Shown here: positions 23,328 through 34,204 of the stretch, in pieces | How the letters are laid out: each line of letters opens with the position of its first letter | Position numbering within the stretch: position 1 is the stretch's first letter | From: Verticillium longisporum | Taxonomy: Eukaryota > Ascomycota > Sordariomycetes > Glomerellales > Plectosphaerellaceae | Direction: 5' to 3' | Length of the DNA: 64,000 nt | NCBI GenBank assembly: GCA_019188255.1 | Contig: JAETXT010000008.1 | Coordinates: 620,001 to 684,000 of the forward strand | Translations under genes and position numbers: made by a program | The notes under the pieces: generated by a model | What the model saw: only the letters and a program-made list of their open reading frames with translations | Database searches by the model: none | Told to the model about the DNA's origin: nothing

Positions 23328-23963
23328 CTACACGCCGCCATCCACCCTCAGCCCCTGCGCCGCACACGCCCTGCCCAGAATCTCCCGCAGCACCCCCGAC
23401 TTGCGCGTGTTGTACTCCCTCGCCGTGCCCCCGACCCGCCGCACGTCCTCCGCCGCCGCCCTCTTCGCCCGCACGTACCTCTCGCGGTCCTCCGCCCCAG
23501 CCGGCATCGCGAGCCAGTCCCGCAGCGCCTTGTGCCGCGCCACCTCCTCCCACCCGGCCGGGAACACGTGCAGGTTGACGCCCGCCGCCCACGGCAGCTC
23601 GCCGACGAGCATGCGCGCGCCGTGCCACGACGGCTGCCGCATCACGAGCGTGAACCCCGCCGCCTCGAGACGGGGCACGTACGCTTGCTCGTCGGCCGGG
23701 TCGGCAACCGTCACGTCAATGTCGATGATAGGCTTGGCGTCGAGGCCTGGGACCGACGTCGACCCGACGTGGTCGATGGTCATGACCTGCAGGTGTATGG
23801 CGTCGAGGACGAGGAGGGCGACGACGAGGTACATGGTGGGCCAGGCGGCGTTGTAGGGGACGACGATGAGGGGGCGCGCCGGCATGGGGTTGACGAGCTC
23901 GATGGTGGATGGTGTGAAGCCTTGCGGTGCGGTCTGTTTTGGTCCAGCTGATTCCTGCGGCAT
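23328..23963 (-). CDS. GrpB/UPF0157 family protein (nucleotidyltransferase-like)
   Basis: A single-exon gene of 211 residues. The family signature HVGSTSVPGLDAKPIIDIDV lies near residues 65-84 and belongs to the GrpB group, which is related to nucleotidyltransferases. The downstream part has the family's VNLHVFPAG, RHKALRDWL, RERYVRAKRAAAED and a final EYNTRKSGVLREILGRA segment. The biochemical role in fungi is not established. The N-terminal 25 residues before PARPLIVVPYNAAWP are extra compared with bacterial members. No intron, high GC and sporadic occurrence are compatible with ancient transfer from bacteria, but that is inference. The nearest gene, MRE11, ends 564 bp to its right on the same strand. 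Confidence 0.85.
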   Translation of the reverse strand: MPQESAGPKQTAPQGFTPSTIELVNPMPARPLIVVPYNAAWPTMYLVVALLVLDAIHLQVMTIDHVGSTSVPGLDAKPIIDIDVTVADPADEQAYVPRLEAAGFTLVMRQPSWHGARMLVGELPWAAGVNLHVFPAGWEEVARHKALRDWLAMPAGAEDRERYVRAKRAAAEDVRRVGGTAREYNTRKSGVLREILGRACAAQGLRVDGGV

Positions 23964-24527
23964 GGCTGTAATGCGGAGCTATCTCCCACGCTGTGCTGTG
24001 AGTGCTGTTATATCTTGAGGTGCAACGTTCGTAGGGTCCAGAGTGTCTATTGAATTGTCATCTTGGATACGTCTTCACAAGCTTCGTTGCATTCCCTGCT
24101 TCGTCAATATATTGGCCCAGGACGAACTGAAGCCCAATCAGTCTGCGTGGACGCACAGGTCGTGCGCGTGTTCAAAGGCCGCCAGCGCCGTCATTTGCCA
24201 GAGGTTTCAAGAACAGGTTGGTTGAAAAAGTCGATGGAGGACAAAGAAACATGGGCACAATTTCCAGGGGCTGGCACATCCCATGTCCGTCGACACAATG
24301 TAAGTAAGAAAGGGATTGTGAAAGCATGCGCTGAGCGCCGCGGCTTTGGGTCAGCCGACGCCGAGAAAACATCAAACAATGCAAGGCAATGCATGTTACG
24401 CCGCACGTTGCAGTTCGGGGAACAGAAAATCGAAAAAAAAAGTGGTGGCCAAAACACCAGCTGGATATCATGAGAACGCCGTCCATAATGCTTCGCCCAA
24501 TCGACTCTGTCAAGTCCCCGCACCAGC
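23964..24527. other. Intergenic region between GrpB-like gene and MRE11
   Basis: This 564-bp stretch holds the 3' end of MRE11 and the promoter of the GrpB-like gene (both on the minus strand). An A9 run occurs at 24436-24444. No additional gene is supported. Confidence 0.4.
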
Positions 24528-26808
24528 TCACCTTCGACGGGACCGCGTCGTGGGTGGCGCCGGCTCAAAGTCGTCATCCCCCGATATCTCATCATCACTG
24601 ATCTCAACCGCTTTCTGTGACGCGGCCGCTTGCGAGAAGTTGAGCTTGGTCTGCCGTCCCTTGGCGGGCGCCCTCGCAGGCTGCGAGCGCTGCGCTCGCT
24701 TGGGTTGAGGCGCGGGATCATCGGCGAAAGGGTCATCGTCCATCACAACGTCCTCATCCTCGTCCTCATCCTCGCTGACCGCCTTCTTGCCTCGACCGCG
24801 AGCAGGCGCTTTTTTGGCTGGTGCCTTCTTCGCCGGGGCCTTCTTTACCGCAGGAGCCTTGGCCGTCTTTGCCGCGCCCCTTTTCGCCGGTGCTTTCTTC
24901 ACAGGTGCCTCCTCTTCCGAGAGCTCCATGGCGTCTTCGTCTTGCCCTTGCACGGGCGCACGTCCGGTTCCCGCCGGAGTCACCTCGAGAGCCTCCGGCT
25001 GATCTTCCCAGTGGCCGTCCAAGTCCGAGTCCCATTCCTCGGGCTTTGCCTTGTAGGTCCGCCGTGACGCCATCTTCAGGAGGCCCTTTGAGAACTTGCT
25101 GTCCATAGTTGCTCTGATCTTCCCCATGGCGCTGTCGAGATCCTCGTCATCCGAGTCCAGGTTCAGCATTTGCTTCACTTGGCTGGCCAGTGAGTCGCTG
25201 ACAAAGCTCTCCATGGCATGCTTGTCGTCCTTGTTGACGAACTGATTCACAGCATCGCCAAAGGGCGCCTGCGGAAGAATCTTGAGCGACTGCGCAGCGA
25301 GGAACTCCTGCACGAGGGCTTCCACCTTGACCGTATCGAGGCCCAAATTCTCATCGATGCCTTCCGGCAGTTCGGCCGTCTGTTTGCTTCCTATGGAAGG
25401 TTAGTCTCGAATGGAAGAGGAAGGGAAAGGGACCGGCTTCAAAGGTACGCACGAGATGCCGTCGTCTTTTTGCGATGGAAGTAGACGACGTCGTTGGTAT
25501 TGGCAACCTTGCCGACAAAGCGGTTGGAGAAGCGCTGCGGGTTCTCGCAGTCGTACTGACCGCCTTCGGGTGCTGTGTACTCGACTTTGAGGCGAATCAG
25601 TGGAAGCGGCGGAGCTTCCTCCACGTCTTCATCCTCGTCCTGAATGGCGAGCCAGTCGGCGTTGGCCTGCTCGATCATCTCGTCAACGACCTTCATCAGC
25701 CGCTTTGTCAACTCTTGGCGATTGTCCTTCATCTTGTCCACACCCTTGAACCTTTTGTCCGTGGCCAAGACAATGTCCTTGGTGACGAAAGGGCGGACCG
25801 TCTTCAGAGGCAGTTTCTTGATCTTGAAGTCTTTGCCCGTGATGCTGACGACAGCAACGTGCTTGGGCACAGCCTCTCCAGCGACAAGGGAGGTGGCCAC
25901 GGAAGAGCCGGGTTGCATGACGTGGAACCCAGTCTCGGGGTTTTGTGAGGGGTCAATGAGGCATTCATGCTCGTGGCCCCAGACGACCAGGTCCATAAAG
26001 TCAGGCAGTACATTCTCGGGCAGGTAGGATGTGGCGGTGTGGGCGTGATGGTTCTGGTGGACGGTCAAGAGGTTGAACCAGTCAGTCTGTTGAACATTTG
26101 GTCGGAACCACTTGACCTTGTGATCGCGAAAGGTCCTGAACATGCGTTCGTCGCGGACGTTGCTGAGGCCGTAGAGAGCCAGTTTCGTCTGCCCCTTTTG
26201 CAACAGCACCGGCTTCGCCTCGATATTGTCGGCCTCGGCAATGCGTCCGAAATAGTTGACCAGGCCGGCCACCTGCAAAAGGTCGAGAGAGCAGAAGTGA
26301 CCGTCGCCGCTGGGGTCGTCGTGGTTGCCGTGAATCGAGAAGACGGGGATGGAGATGTTGATGTCGGGGTCTTCGTAGTTGACGTGGGGGAATGCGCCTT
26401 CGAAGACTTCGTTTGCGTCGCTCAGGAATTCGAGCTCGCAAGGCTTCATGCCGAGACAGTTTCTTCGGAGCGTGCGCATGACCTGGTACATGGACTTTCG
26501 AGACGGTTTATTGTCGTGGAAGAGGTCGCCTCCAAGGAGGACCATGTCGACCTAGACAAGTCAGCCAGTGAAGAAAAGATGGTGCGGACGCAATGATGCT
26601 GACATCTTCCTTCTTTGCCATCTCCATGATCTCGTCAAAAGTCCTCCAGCTGTCATCCTTACGGATCGGGTCTCGCTCTTCATAGCCGACATGATTGTCC
26701 GTCGCAACGAGGATCCGAATCGTGTCTGCCTCTAGAGATGCGGAATCATTAGTGCATGTCAAGCAAGCATGAAAGGAGAGTTCAAATCGGACCAGTGAAT
26801 TCGGACAT
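24528..26808 (-). CDS. MRE11: Double-strand break repair nuclease Mre11
   Basis: Mre11 is the nuclease of the Mre11-Rad50-Nbs1/Xrs2 complex, which senses and trims DNA double-strand breaks in the nucleus. Minus-strand exons are 26808-26793 (16 bp, MSEFT), 26731-26604, 26551-25453 and 25390-24528, with introns of 61, 52 and 62 bp. The first intron has a perfect ACTAATG-type branch site. The product is 701 residues. All phosphoesterase motifs are present: DNHVGY near 15, GGDLFHDN near 55, GNHDDPSG near 120, HQNHHAH and WGHEHE around 200-230. The Mre11 capping domain follows to about 415. The C-terminus is long, acidic and lysine/alanine-rich ([13 protein letters not shown] repeats near 545-570, then DEDEDEDVV), with an RQTKLNF motif and a Gly/Arg-free tail TTRSRRR. 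The 16-bp first exon is inferred from splice signals and N-terminal similarity. Confidence 0.93.
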
Positions 26809-29800
26809 GCTGCGGTATCTGTCGAGTCGATTCGCCTACGACAGCGCGGGTTGGCGATGGGCGATGAGGGGCTGTGGGTTGAAGCAAGGTCCCCGCGGAT
26901 TGGCCCTGCCCACAGATGGAGGCCAGTACCAACAAGCGAAGTGCGTGTCGCGTTGGATCAGGGTCCACTTCAGGATTGACGCGAGAATGACACTCGCTGT
27001 CATGTGATCAAACAGCTCGGTCCATGAGACGAGATTCCCACGGCACCTCACGTGACCATTTCCCAATGCAGACATCGTAAAGCTTCACGGCGCGTGATGG
27101 TTTACTAGTTACCACTTCAACGCTGCCTTCAGTTCTGCTCGAAAATTTACTTTCAGTGTTGGCGTTCAGAATTCTGGACCTCAAGACGCAGTCAATTCCG
27201 ATCCGTTGAGCTGGCATACGAGAATGCGACGCCATGTACAACACAAATCACATGCTTCGGAAGCAGGTGCAAGGTGTATCCCAAATCACATCAAGCATGG
27301 CGGATCCTTACGATAACCGGTCAACAATGCATTCTCTCACACCTCTCTTGGCCCACATACATATCAAGGAATCGCAAATATGTGACCGCCCCTCTCGACG
27401 TCTTCGATTGTCAAGATCGCTCAGCATATCTCCTGCAGGCCGAAAAGGGCAATCACGGCAAGTCGTACTCGCCACCTGCATCTCAGACGTCTACTCAATC
27501 TACCCCAAAGCAATAGCCGGGACGGGCAAGGAGCGCACATGAAACGGCTCCACGTAGCTTACCATCCGTACCCCAAGGTCAGGTAGGGGGGGCAAGGTGC
27601 GGAACATTAAGGGAAGGGGTCGTCTGGGAAGCTTGAATGCGCTTGGCTGGCATGGGCTGATCGTCAGGCGTCGGACGCATCCGAGAAGGCGGCGCAGCGG
27701 GTCATCTGTCCTCGCTGATGGTGTCGCGATAGGATGACGGGGAGCGCAACGCGTTGGGGCGGCCAGATGAGATGGCCATGGTGGGTTGTGGCGCTCTTCG
27801 TTTGCTGACAGTAGACGTGGGCTTTTCTGCTGACCGCTTTGGATCTACAGCCAGACGCAGACGCAGACGCAGACATAGACACAGAGACAGACACACGAGC
27901 TCTGGTGGCTCGCAGCCACCTCGGATCACTTCGTGATTGACGTGGACAGAGAGGGGTAGCTACGGCAGGTGGCGCGGAAGGAAACGGCGCCATGGCGGCA
28001 GACGCAGTGAGCATCACAAGCTGAGGTAGCGAGGAGGATGGATGGCATGCAAATGAATTGTCATGTCGATGCAAGATGCGACTGCGAGAGACGAAACCAG
28101 TCTTGGCGTGCGGGTGCTGCCGCCCTTTTGACAGGCGGGACGTATCACATTGACTCTGGCCCAAACGAGACCCTGGTTGTCACAGCGTCGATTCATGAGC
28201 TTGACGCTGCGGGATGTGAGGCCGCGGAGGAGAAGTCAGTGCCTATCCGCTGGGCCCGGCATGGGGTCAAGCGTGCGAGACTGCGGATCGTCGCAACGGT
28301 ACTGGGGCTGCTGGCAGGGCGCGTTTCGCCGAGAGCGGTAGTTGTTGTTTGCCAGGCCGGGCGACATAAAGGTTATATGATCTATATGTTGAGGCACGGG
28401 CCATTCTTGTCGAGGAACGAGCCAGAGGCAACGACATGGACAGGTCGAGATGGTAAATGTCGTCAGCCCGCGATGGCTGGGCGGGCACCGTTGAGGATGG
28501 ATGTGACCACGTGCCTCGTTGCCTCGGTCGGAAAGAAGACGACGATCAAGATGCAAAAACGGGCATGGGTTCCGAGCCATCTGTTCTGGTCCGAGGCGAC
28601 ATGAAGAAAAAAGTTGGCCCGAATTCGTAAGTGGTCGTGTGCGCATTTTGCTCGATCACCAGCAGCTCTGGCTCGTGGGCGTTTGCGGTCATGTCATTGG
28701 CTGTTTCTCCATAGACTGTGCCGTTTCTAGAAGTGTGTAGGCAGGGAGCTCTGGACTCGTTTCAACGAAGAGATCATACACGTGTAGGATTGGCAGTAAA
28801 TGATTGGACAGAAAAATTGATGCAAGTTTTAGGCTTTGTCAGTGTGGGGTTCGGCCCGCTCTTGGCAGGAAGCTCGGTCCCCTGTCCATCATCGCAACAG
28901 TGGACACCCACGCTGTGAAGTCCCCTGGAGCCCACTGACGCATTCCACGCACCCCCAACGCCCCCCAATGGAAGCAACCCACAGGCCTCATCCACTGTAT
29001 TCTCTCTCGCCTGCTCGTATTGTAGGCCTCCCGTCCAAAGTCAGTACGCCAGCCCAGCCAGCCCCCATCCCCCGAAGCAGAGATTTATGGCGGCGGCTCT
29101 GGCGCTCAAGATGACCTGATTTCGATTCACATGCCTCTCTCTATGCACACCCCCTTCCTTCAAGTCCCAAGTCCATCTGCATGCGAGCCTGCGGGTCAGA
29201 GTCCTAGCCTCTCGGGGCCAAGAGATCCTCATCCCCCTCCAAGGCGAGCAGGGCTGGCAGGGAGGGGAGAGAGCACGTCGGTGGCAGCTCACATCAGGTA
29301 AGTGCGCACGCGACACATCCAACTTCATGCCTCGGAAGAACGAGGGACGATCGGTGCTGTTGATTTGTTTTCATCACTCATCGACGGTTGCGATTCGGTT
29401 TCAGAGAGACTCACCCAGCGTGGAGCCGCTTCGCTGTGGCCGAATCGACACTCCAGGCGGAGTGACCACTCAACGAGGGGACCAGGGGGGTCTTACGGGG
29501 ATAAGCTTAATGATTCGGATGCATGGGTTGATCGTGTGGGAGACAACTGGTCGAGAGAGCGACCAGTTGCATTGGGAGCCTCCATCCATGCCAACGCAAC
29601 TCCACCTTTTACACCTTAGCATCAAGGCATTGTTGATGGCACGAAAAATTATGATCGACTTTTCCATCGCCCTTTTGCCATCTGCTTGACTGGCTGAGAG
29701 CCATCTCAAGAGTTGTTTTTCTTCCTCGACTGTAACTCTTGGCATCTTCAACTTGAGGCCATCCTCATAAATATAGATCGCCAGCGTCGTATTGTCGGCC

Positions 29801-30753
29801 AATTCTTGTTTGATCGATGCGCCAGACACAATAAGCTTCTTTATTAACCTTTACCTTGACGTCGTCCCAACTCTCTTTGTGCTTGTCAATGACGGGGGCG
29901 GCGCTGACTCGTCCGGCCACTCAGGTTGAGACGGGACCTGTCGTGCTGTGCAAAGTGCCGCCGCGGCCATCAAAGCTCATGCTGATCACCATGGTTGCCA
30001 GCGTCTCGCCTTGGCCTCAGGGCACGGCGATCGATTTCCCTGGTTGCTAATTCTGTGACCTCCATGTCGCCACGATAGTCGGTTGATCCTGGAGACTCTC
30101 TACTGTAGACAGTACAAAACAGAGCACCACCTTGTCATGTTCCCTGGCGTACGAGACGAACGGCTCTTGGCAACCAGGCCCGGTTTGGTCGACTGTCCCC
30201 GACCGCCATCCATTCGGCTTAATCCAAAGTACGCCAGTCACTTGGCAGCCAATGCCTGGATGCACACCCCTCTGGCCTTGGAGGAGGCCACCTCCCCCCA
30301 CATACCAAGAACGCCTCGACTGTCGGCGCCCATCTTGTCAGCTTGTTGAAGATCTTTCTCTTCCCACTCGGGCGAAGAACCCGCAGGAGCTTTGCTCATG
30401 GGTGGTAAGTAGCTTTGAACTGCAGAGATAACATCGGCCACCGCCCAACTTTGCTGGAGCCACACCCACACGACACCCGGCCGGGCGGTCTACCTGCTTC
30501 GTATCCTTTGGGCTCCCCACCACGCAAACTCGCCCTCACCTTCGCCGCCACCTTCTCAAGCCAAGACTCTAGGAAAGCTCGCAGCACGAGGAAAATGGAT
30601 CTACCCACAATGGTACGCCTCGATATATAATTTCTCGGTTGTCCTGCTCTCTTCTCTCCCTCTCCTCTCGCAGTCCTCAGTTCCAGTCTCAGTCTTACAA
30701 CACCCTTTCTCTCTTCCCTCAGCCATCGTCTCTGGACGACGACGACCATCGCC
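26809..30753. other. Gene-poor region between MRE11 and the phosphate permease gene
   Basis: About 3.9 kb. Overlapping short frames on both strands (the longest near 28038-28604 on plus and 27664-28164 on minus) lack motifs and look like chance frames in GC-rich DNA. A simple cagacg-rich run occurs at 27852-27878. One minus-strand stretch near 29600-29830 has protein-like character and is listed separately. The permease promoter should lie in 30400-30753, which is pyrimidine-rich from 30640. Confidence 0.45.
29470..29829 (-). pseudogene. Possible gene fragment with protein-like sequence
   Basis: The minus-strand frame reads QELADNTTLAIYIYEDGLKL, then KMPRVTVEEEKQLLRWL and KRAMEKSIIIFRAINNA, which looks like real helical protein rather than a chance frame. 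It has no ATG at the front: its first open codon after a TAA is within AAAGGTTAATAAAGAAG. The end after about 29610 loses protein character. I do not recognise the family. It could be the last exon of a lost gene or an unannotated small gene whose upstream exons are not evident. Confidence 0.3.
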
Positions 30754-32552
30754 ATGGCTGCCCTTCCTCAGTACGACTATCTTTTTGCCTTTGGCACCAT
30801 CTTTGCTTTCCTCGATGCGTGGAACATTGGTATGTTCTTCTGGTGCCTCCCTGCCACTACCGTCTACTCATGCTAAATCTGTCCAGGTGCCAACGATGTC
30901 GCCAATTCATGGGCGACGTCCGTCGCTTCCAGGTCCATCTCCTACCTCTACGCCATGTGTGCCGCTTCCGTCATGGAGTTTGCCGGTGCCATGGGTGTTG
31001 GTGCTCGCGTTGCCGACACGATCCGTACCAAGATTGTCGACACGGAGCAGTACAACGATGACCCCGCCGTCCTTATGCTGGGCATGGTCTGCGCCGTCGT
31101 CGCCTCTTCCCTCTACCTGACCTTCGCCACCAAGGTCGGCTTCCCGTCTCCACCACCCACTCCATCCTTGGCGGTGTCATCGGCATGGGCGTCGCCAGTG
31201 TCGGTGCGAAGAACATTCTCTGGGTCGGCTCCGGCGGCGGCACGAACGTCATCAGCACTGGTGTCGTCCAGGTCTTCATGGCTTGGATCATCGCCCCCTG
31301 CCTGTCCGCCATCTTCGGTGCCATCATCTTCTCCATCACCAAGTACGTTGTCCTGCTGAGGACGAACCCTGCCATGAAGGGCCTCTTTGTCGTACCCATC
31401 TACTTTGCCATCACCGGCATGCTCATTACCATGCTGCTCATCTGGAAGGGTGGCTCGTACGAGATCAACCTCACCGACCAGGAGATTCCCGGTGTCATTG
31501 TCGCTGCCGGCAGCGCCTGGGGTCTCCTGATTGCCACCTTCCTGTGTCCCTGGCTGTACCGTGTTGTCATCCGTGAGGATTGGGAGATGAAGTGGTACCA
31601 CATGTTCAAGGGACCCTTCCTTCTCCGCCGCGGCGAGGTGCCTCCCGCGCCCGCCAACTTCCAGGGCCCCATCCGCAACTTCTACGCCGGCCGCCTGACA
31701 CCCGAGCAGCTCGCCGCCCGTCGCGCCGATGGTGTCGCCGGTGGCGAGGTTGACGTCGAGGCCGCCCAGCCCGCCGTCGCCGGCGAGAAGAACATTGGCT
31801 CCACCGCGGCGCTCGCTGCCACCGAGGAGCCCGAGGCCATGCCCGAGCACAAGAGCCTCGTCGGCCCCAAGCCCGAGGGCAAGTGGAACACCAAGCCCGT
31901 GCTGTTCTGGTACGTCAAGTACGCGCTCCTGCACGGAGTCGACAAGGACGTCGTCGGCTCGCAGAACGACAAGGGCGCCATCGGCGGCGACATCGAGGAG
32001 ATCCACGCGCGCGCCACGCACTACGACAACCGCACCGAGTTCCTCTTCACCTTCCTCCAGATCATGACGGCGTGCTCGGCCTCGTTCGTGCACGGCGCCA
32101 ACGACGTGTCCAACGCCATCGGCCCCTACGCCACCATTTTCGAGATTTGGCAAAAGGGCTACATCCCGCCCGCCGACAAGGCCCAGGTCCCGCTCTGGAT
32201 CCTCGCCTTTGGCGGCGGCGGCATCGTCATCGGCATCTGGACCTACGGCTACAACATCATGCGCAACCTCGGCAACCGCCTGACGCTGCAGTCGCCGACG
32301 CGCGGCTTCTCCATCGAGCTCGGCTCCGTCGTCACCATCATCCTCGCCACCCGCCTCAAGCTGCCCATCTCCACGACCCAGTGCCTCACCGGCGCCACCG
32401 TCGGCGTCGGCCTCTGCAACGGCGACTGGCGCGCCATCAACTGGCGCATGGTCCTTTGGATCTATGCCGGCTGGTTTTTGACTCTTCCTGTGGCAGGCCT
32501 CATCTCGGGCTCGCTGCTGGCCATCATCATCAACGCCCCACGCTGGTCGTGA
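30754..32552 (+). CDS. pho-4: High-affinity phosphate permease, PHO4/PiT family (one frameshift)
   Basis: A plasma-membrane phosphate:cation symporter of the PiT family (Neurospora PHO-4, yeast Pho89 type). Exon 1 is 30754-30829; a 57-bp intron (GTATGT..TCCAG) follows; exon 2 runs from 30887 to the stop at 32550-32552. The PiT signature appears twice, as is typical: NIGANDVANSWATSV near residue 25 and VHGANDVSNAIGPY near 450. Hydrophobic segments occupy both ends, and a hydrophilic Ala/Pro/Glu-rich loop lies in the middle (about residues 310-390). One base is missing after 31140: the expected GLPVSTTHS reads as GFPSPPPT unless one base is restored there. With the correction the protein is about 580 residues. 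The flanking code is well conserved on both sides, so I favour consensus error over a pseudogene. Confidence 0.85.
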
Positions 32553-34204
32553 GGGTGTGGCGTGGATTTCGTAAACAGGTTCATGGGGATCGAAGGCGTA
32601 CGACGAGCATCAGCAGGCGGGGGTTTTTGCAAATCAAGGAGTTTAGGGGCGCAAGGACAGACAGGGCATGGGGCAGCTTTTTTCAAGGGCAAAGCTCATT
32701 TCGCAGGTTGGTCGGTGATGCTTTTGATGATTTTCTTTTTGAGATGGGTTAGAGAACGTGGTAAGGGGGGGCGAGTAGCAGTTGAATCAAATACCACAGA
32801 GAAATGACATGCAGCATCTTGACACTCCCCTTTCTCTGTCGATGTTTGACCCACCTATCATATACCAAGGCTGTGCTCAAGAAGTCGGCAGTGCGACGTG
32901 ACTCGTCCCGGCGATCCCAACGAGGCAGTGCCGCCGGCGAGGAACGAGGGAACAAATGAGATTCGGTGCCACAACAGCTGCACCTCAACACACAACGGAT
33001 CGGCGCGGCCCGTGTGCTGATTGACGAGGTGACGCCAAGGCGTACGGTGTCACGTCGTAGTGGACGCAATGGGTTGGGCTTCAATGCGGTCCATTCGGCA
33101 CTTGAGAAGTCGAAATGACCCGGTTCATCATGAAAACGACGCTACCATGTCAACGAGAGATTTGGCGGTGCACCGGCCTGCCGGCGGAGGCCGCACCGTG
33201 CAATACGGAGATGAAGCCTTGAATGAGGACAGAGGAGGGCGGCACATGGGCTCCACTTTTGCCGAGAGGGTGGAGCGGCCCTTCGGCGGCTGCACGGCCG
33301 ACGGGCGGGTGCATTGCTAGTGTTTGCCAGCTACAGTAGCATTGGCTTGTGCGGATATGTTTTGAACAGATGAAGTTCTATATTCAAATTCGACTCTCTT
33401 CGAATGTCTTCATCGTATACTGACGCCAGGACAGCAGCTTCTGTCATGTAGAGTTACAGTGCCATCGAGGCGGCCCATATTCTATGTCATCCTACAGCAT
33501 TTTTCTCCAGACAAATGATCCTAGGTAGGTATGTTGGGAAGACGATGTGAAAATTGAATTAACACAGATATGGCGATGGATTGAATCCAATACGTATAGC
33601 GGTCGACAGTTTGGCTCTGAAGCACGAACAGGAATGACCCACATGCGACAAACAGACCCAAGGCAAGGGCAAGGGGTGGGTCGCGCTTCCCTCAAACATC
33701 TGCCGCCCAGCACCTGACGTGACGAGATTGTGCGCGTTCACGACTTTGCAGCTTCGCTTGAGCTCGGCTGCATCACCCATCACCCATCAAACATCAAACA
33801 CCAAATCGCCAAGCACCATCCCAACACATCCGCCAATAGAGGGTAGTTGGCTTGTCGCCCAGGAGTACCGCCAACTGCACGATCCAGCCCTTGCGGCGCG
33901 CTACCATTGTCAGCCAATCCGACGCTGCCGCTGACCACCTTTCATCGGCCTCCCGCATTAAGGTACGGAAGCCCTGATGGAGATTCTCAGAAAACCTCAA
34001 CGTCCGAACTTCTTGTCTCTTCCACCGTCGCGCGAAACGGGGCTGCGTCACTTGTGCCAAAGATACCAGTCACTCCATGGGTGACACTGCCGTGACGACC
34101 GGACCTCAAGCTCTCCCTCCCTCCAAGCGTCGTCCTTCATGGGGCATCGCGTGACATCGCCCTCGCAACAACGTTCGGCAATCCATCCGCCTTGATCCGC
34201 AATC
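32553..34204. other. Intergenic region between phosphate permease and RdRP genes
   Basis: About 1.65 kb between two plus-strand genes. It contains the permease 3' end and the RdRP promoter; the repeated caccat/aacatcaaaca words at 33778-33800 are low in complexity. No gene, tRNA or repeat element is supported. Confidence 0.45.

Noticed and set aside
27664..28604. Two long frames on opposite strands (about 166 and 188 codons)
   Set aside because: They overlap each other on opposite strands, have no known motif and show the composition expected by chance in GC-rich DNA.
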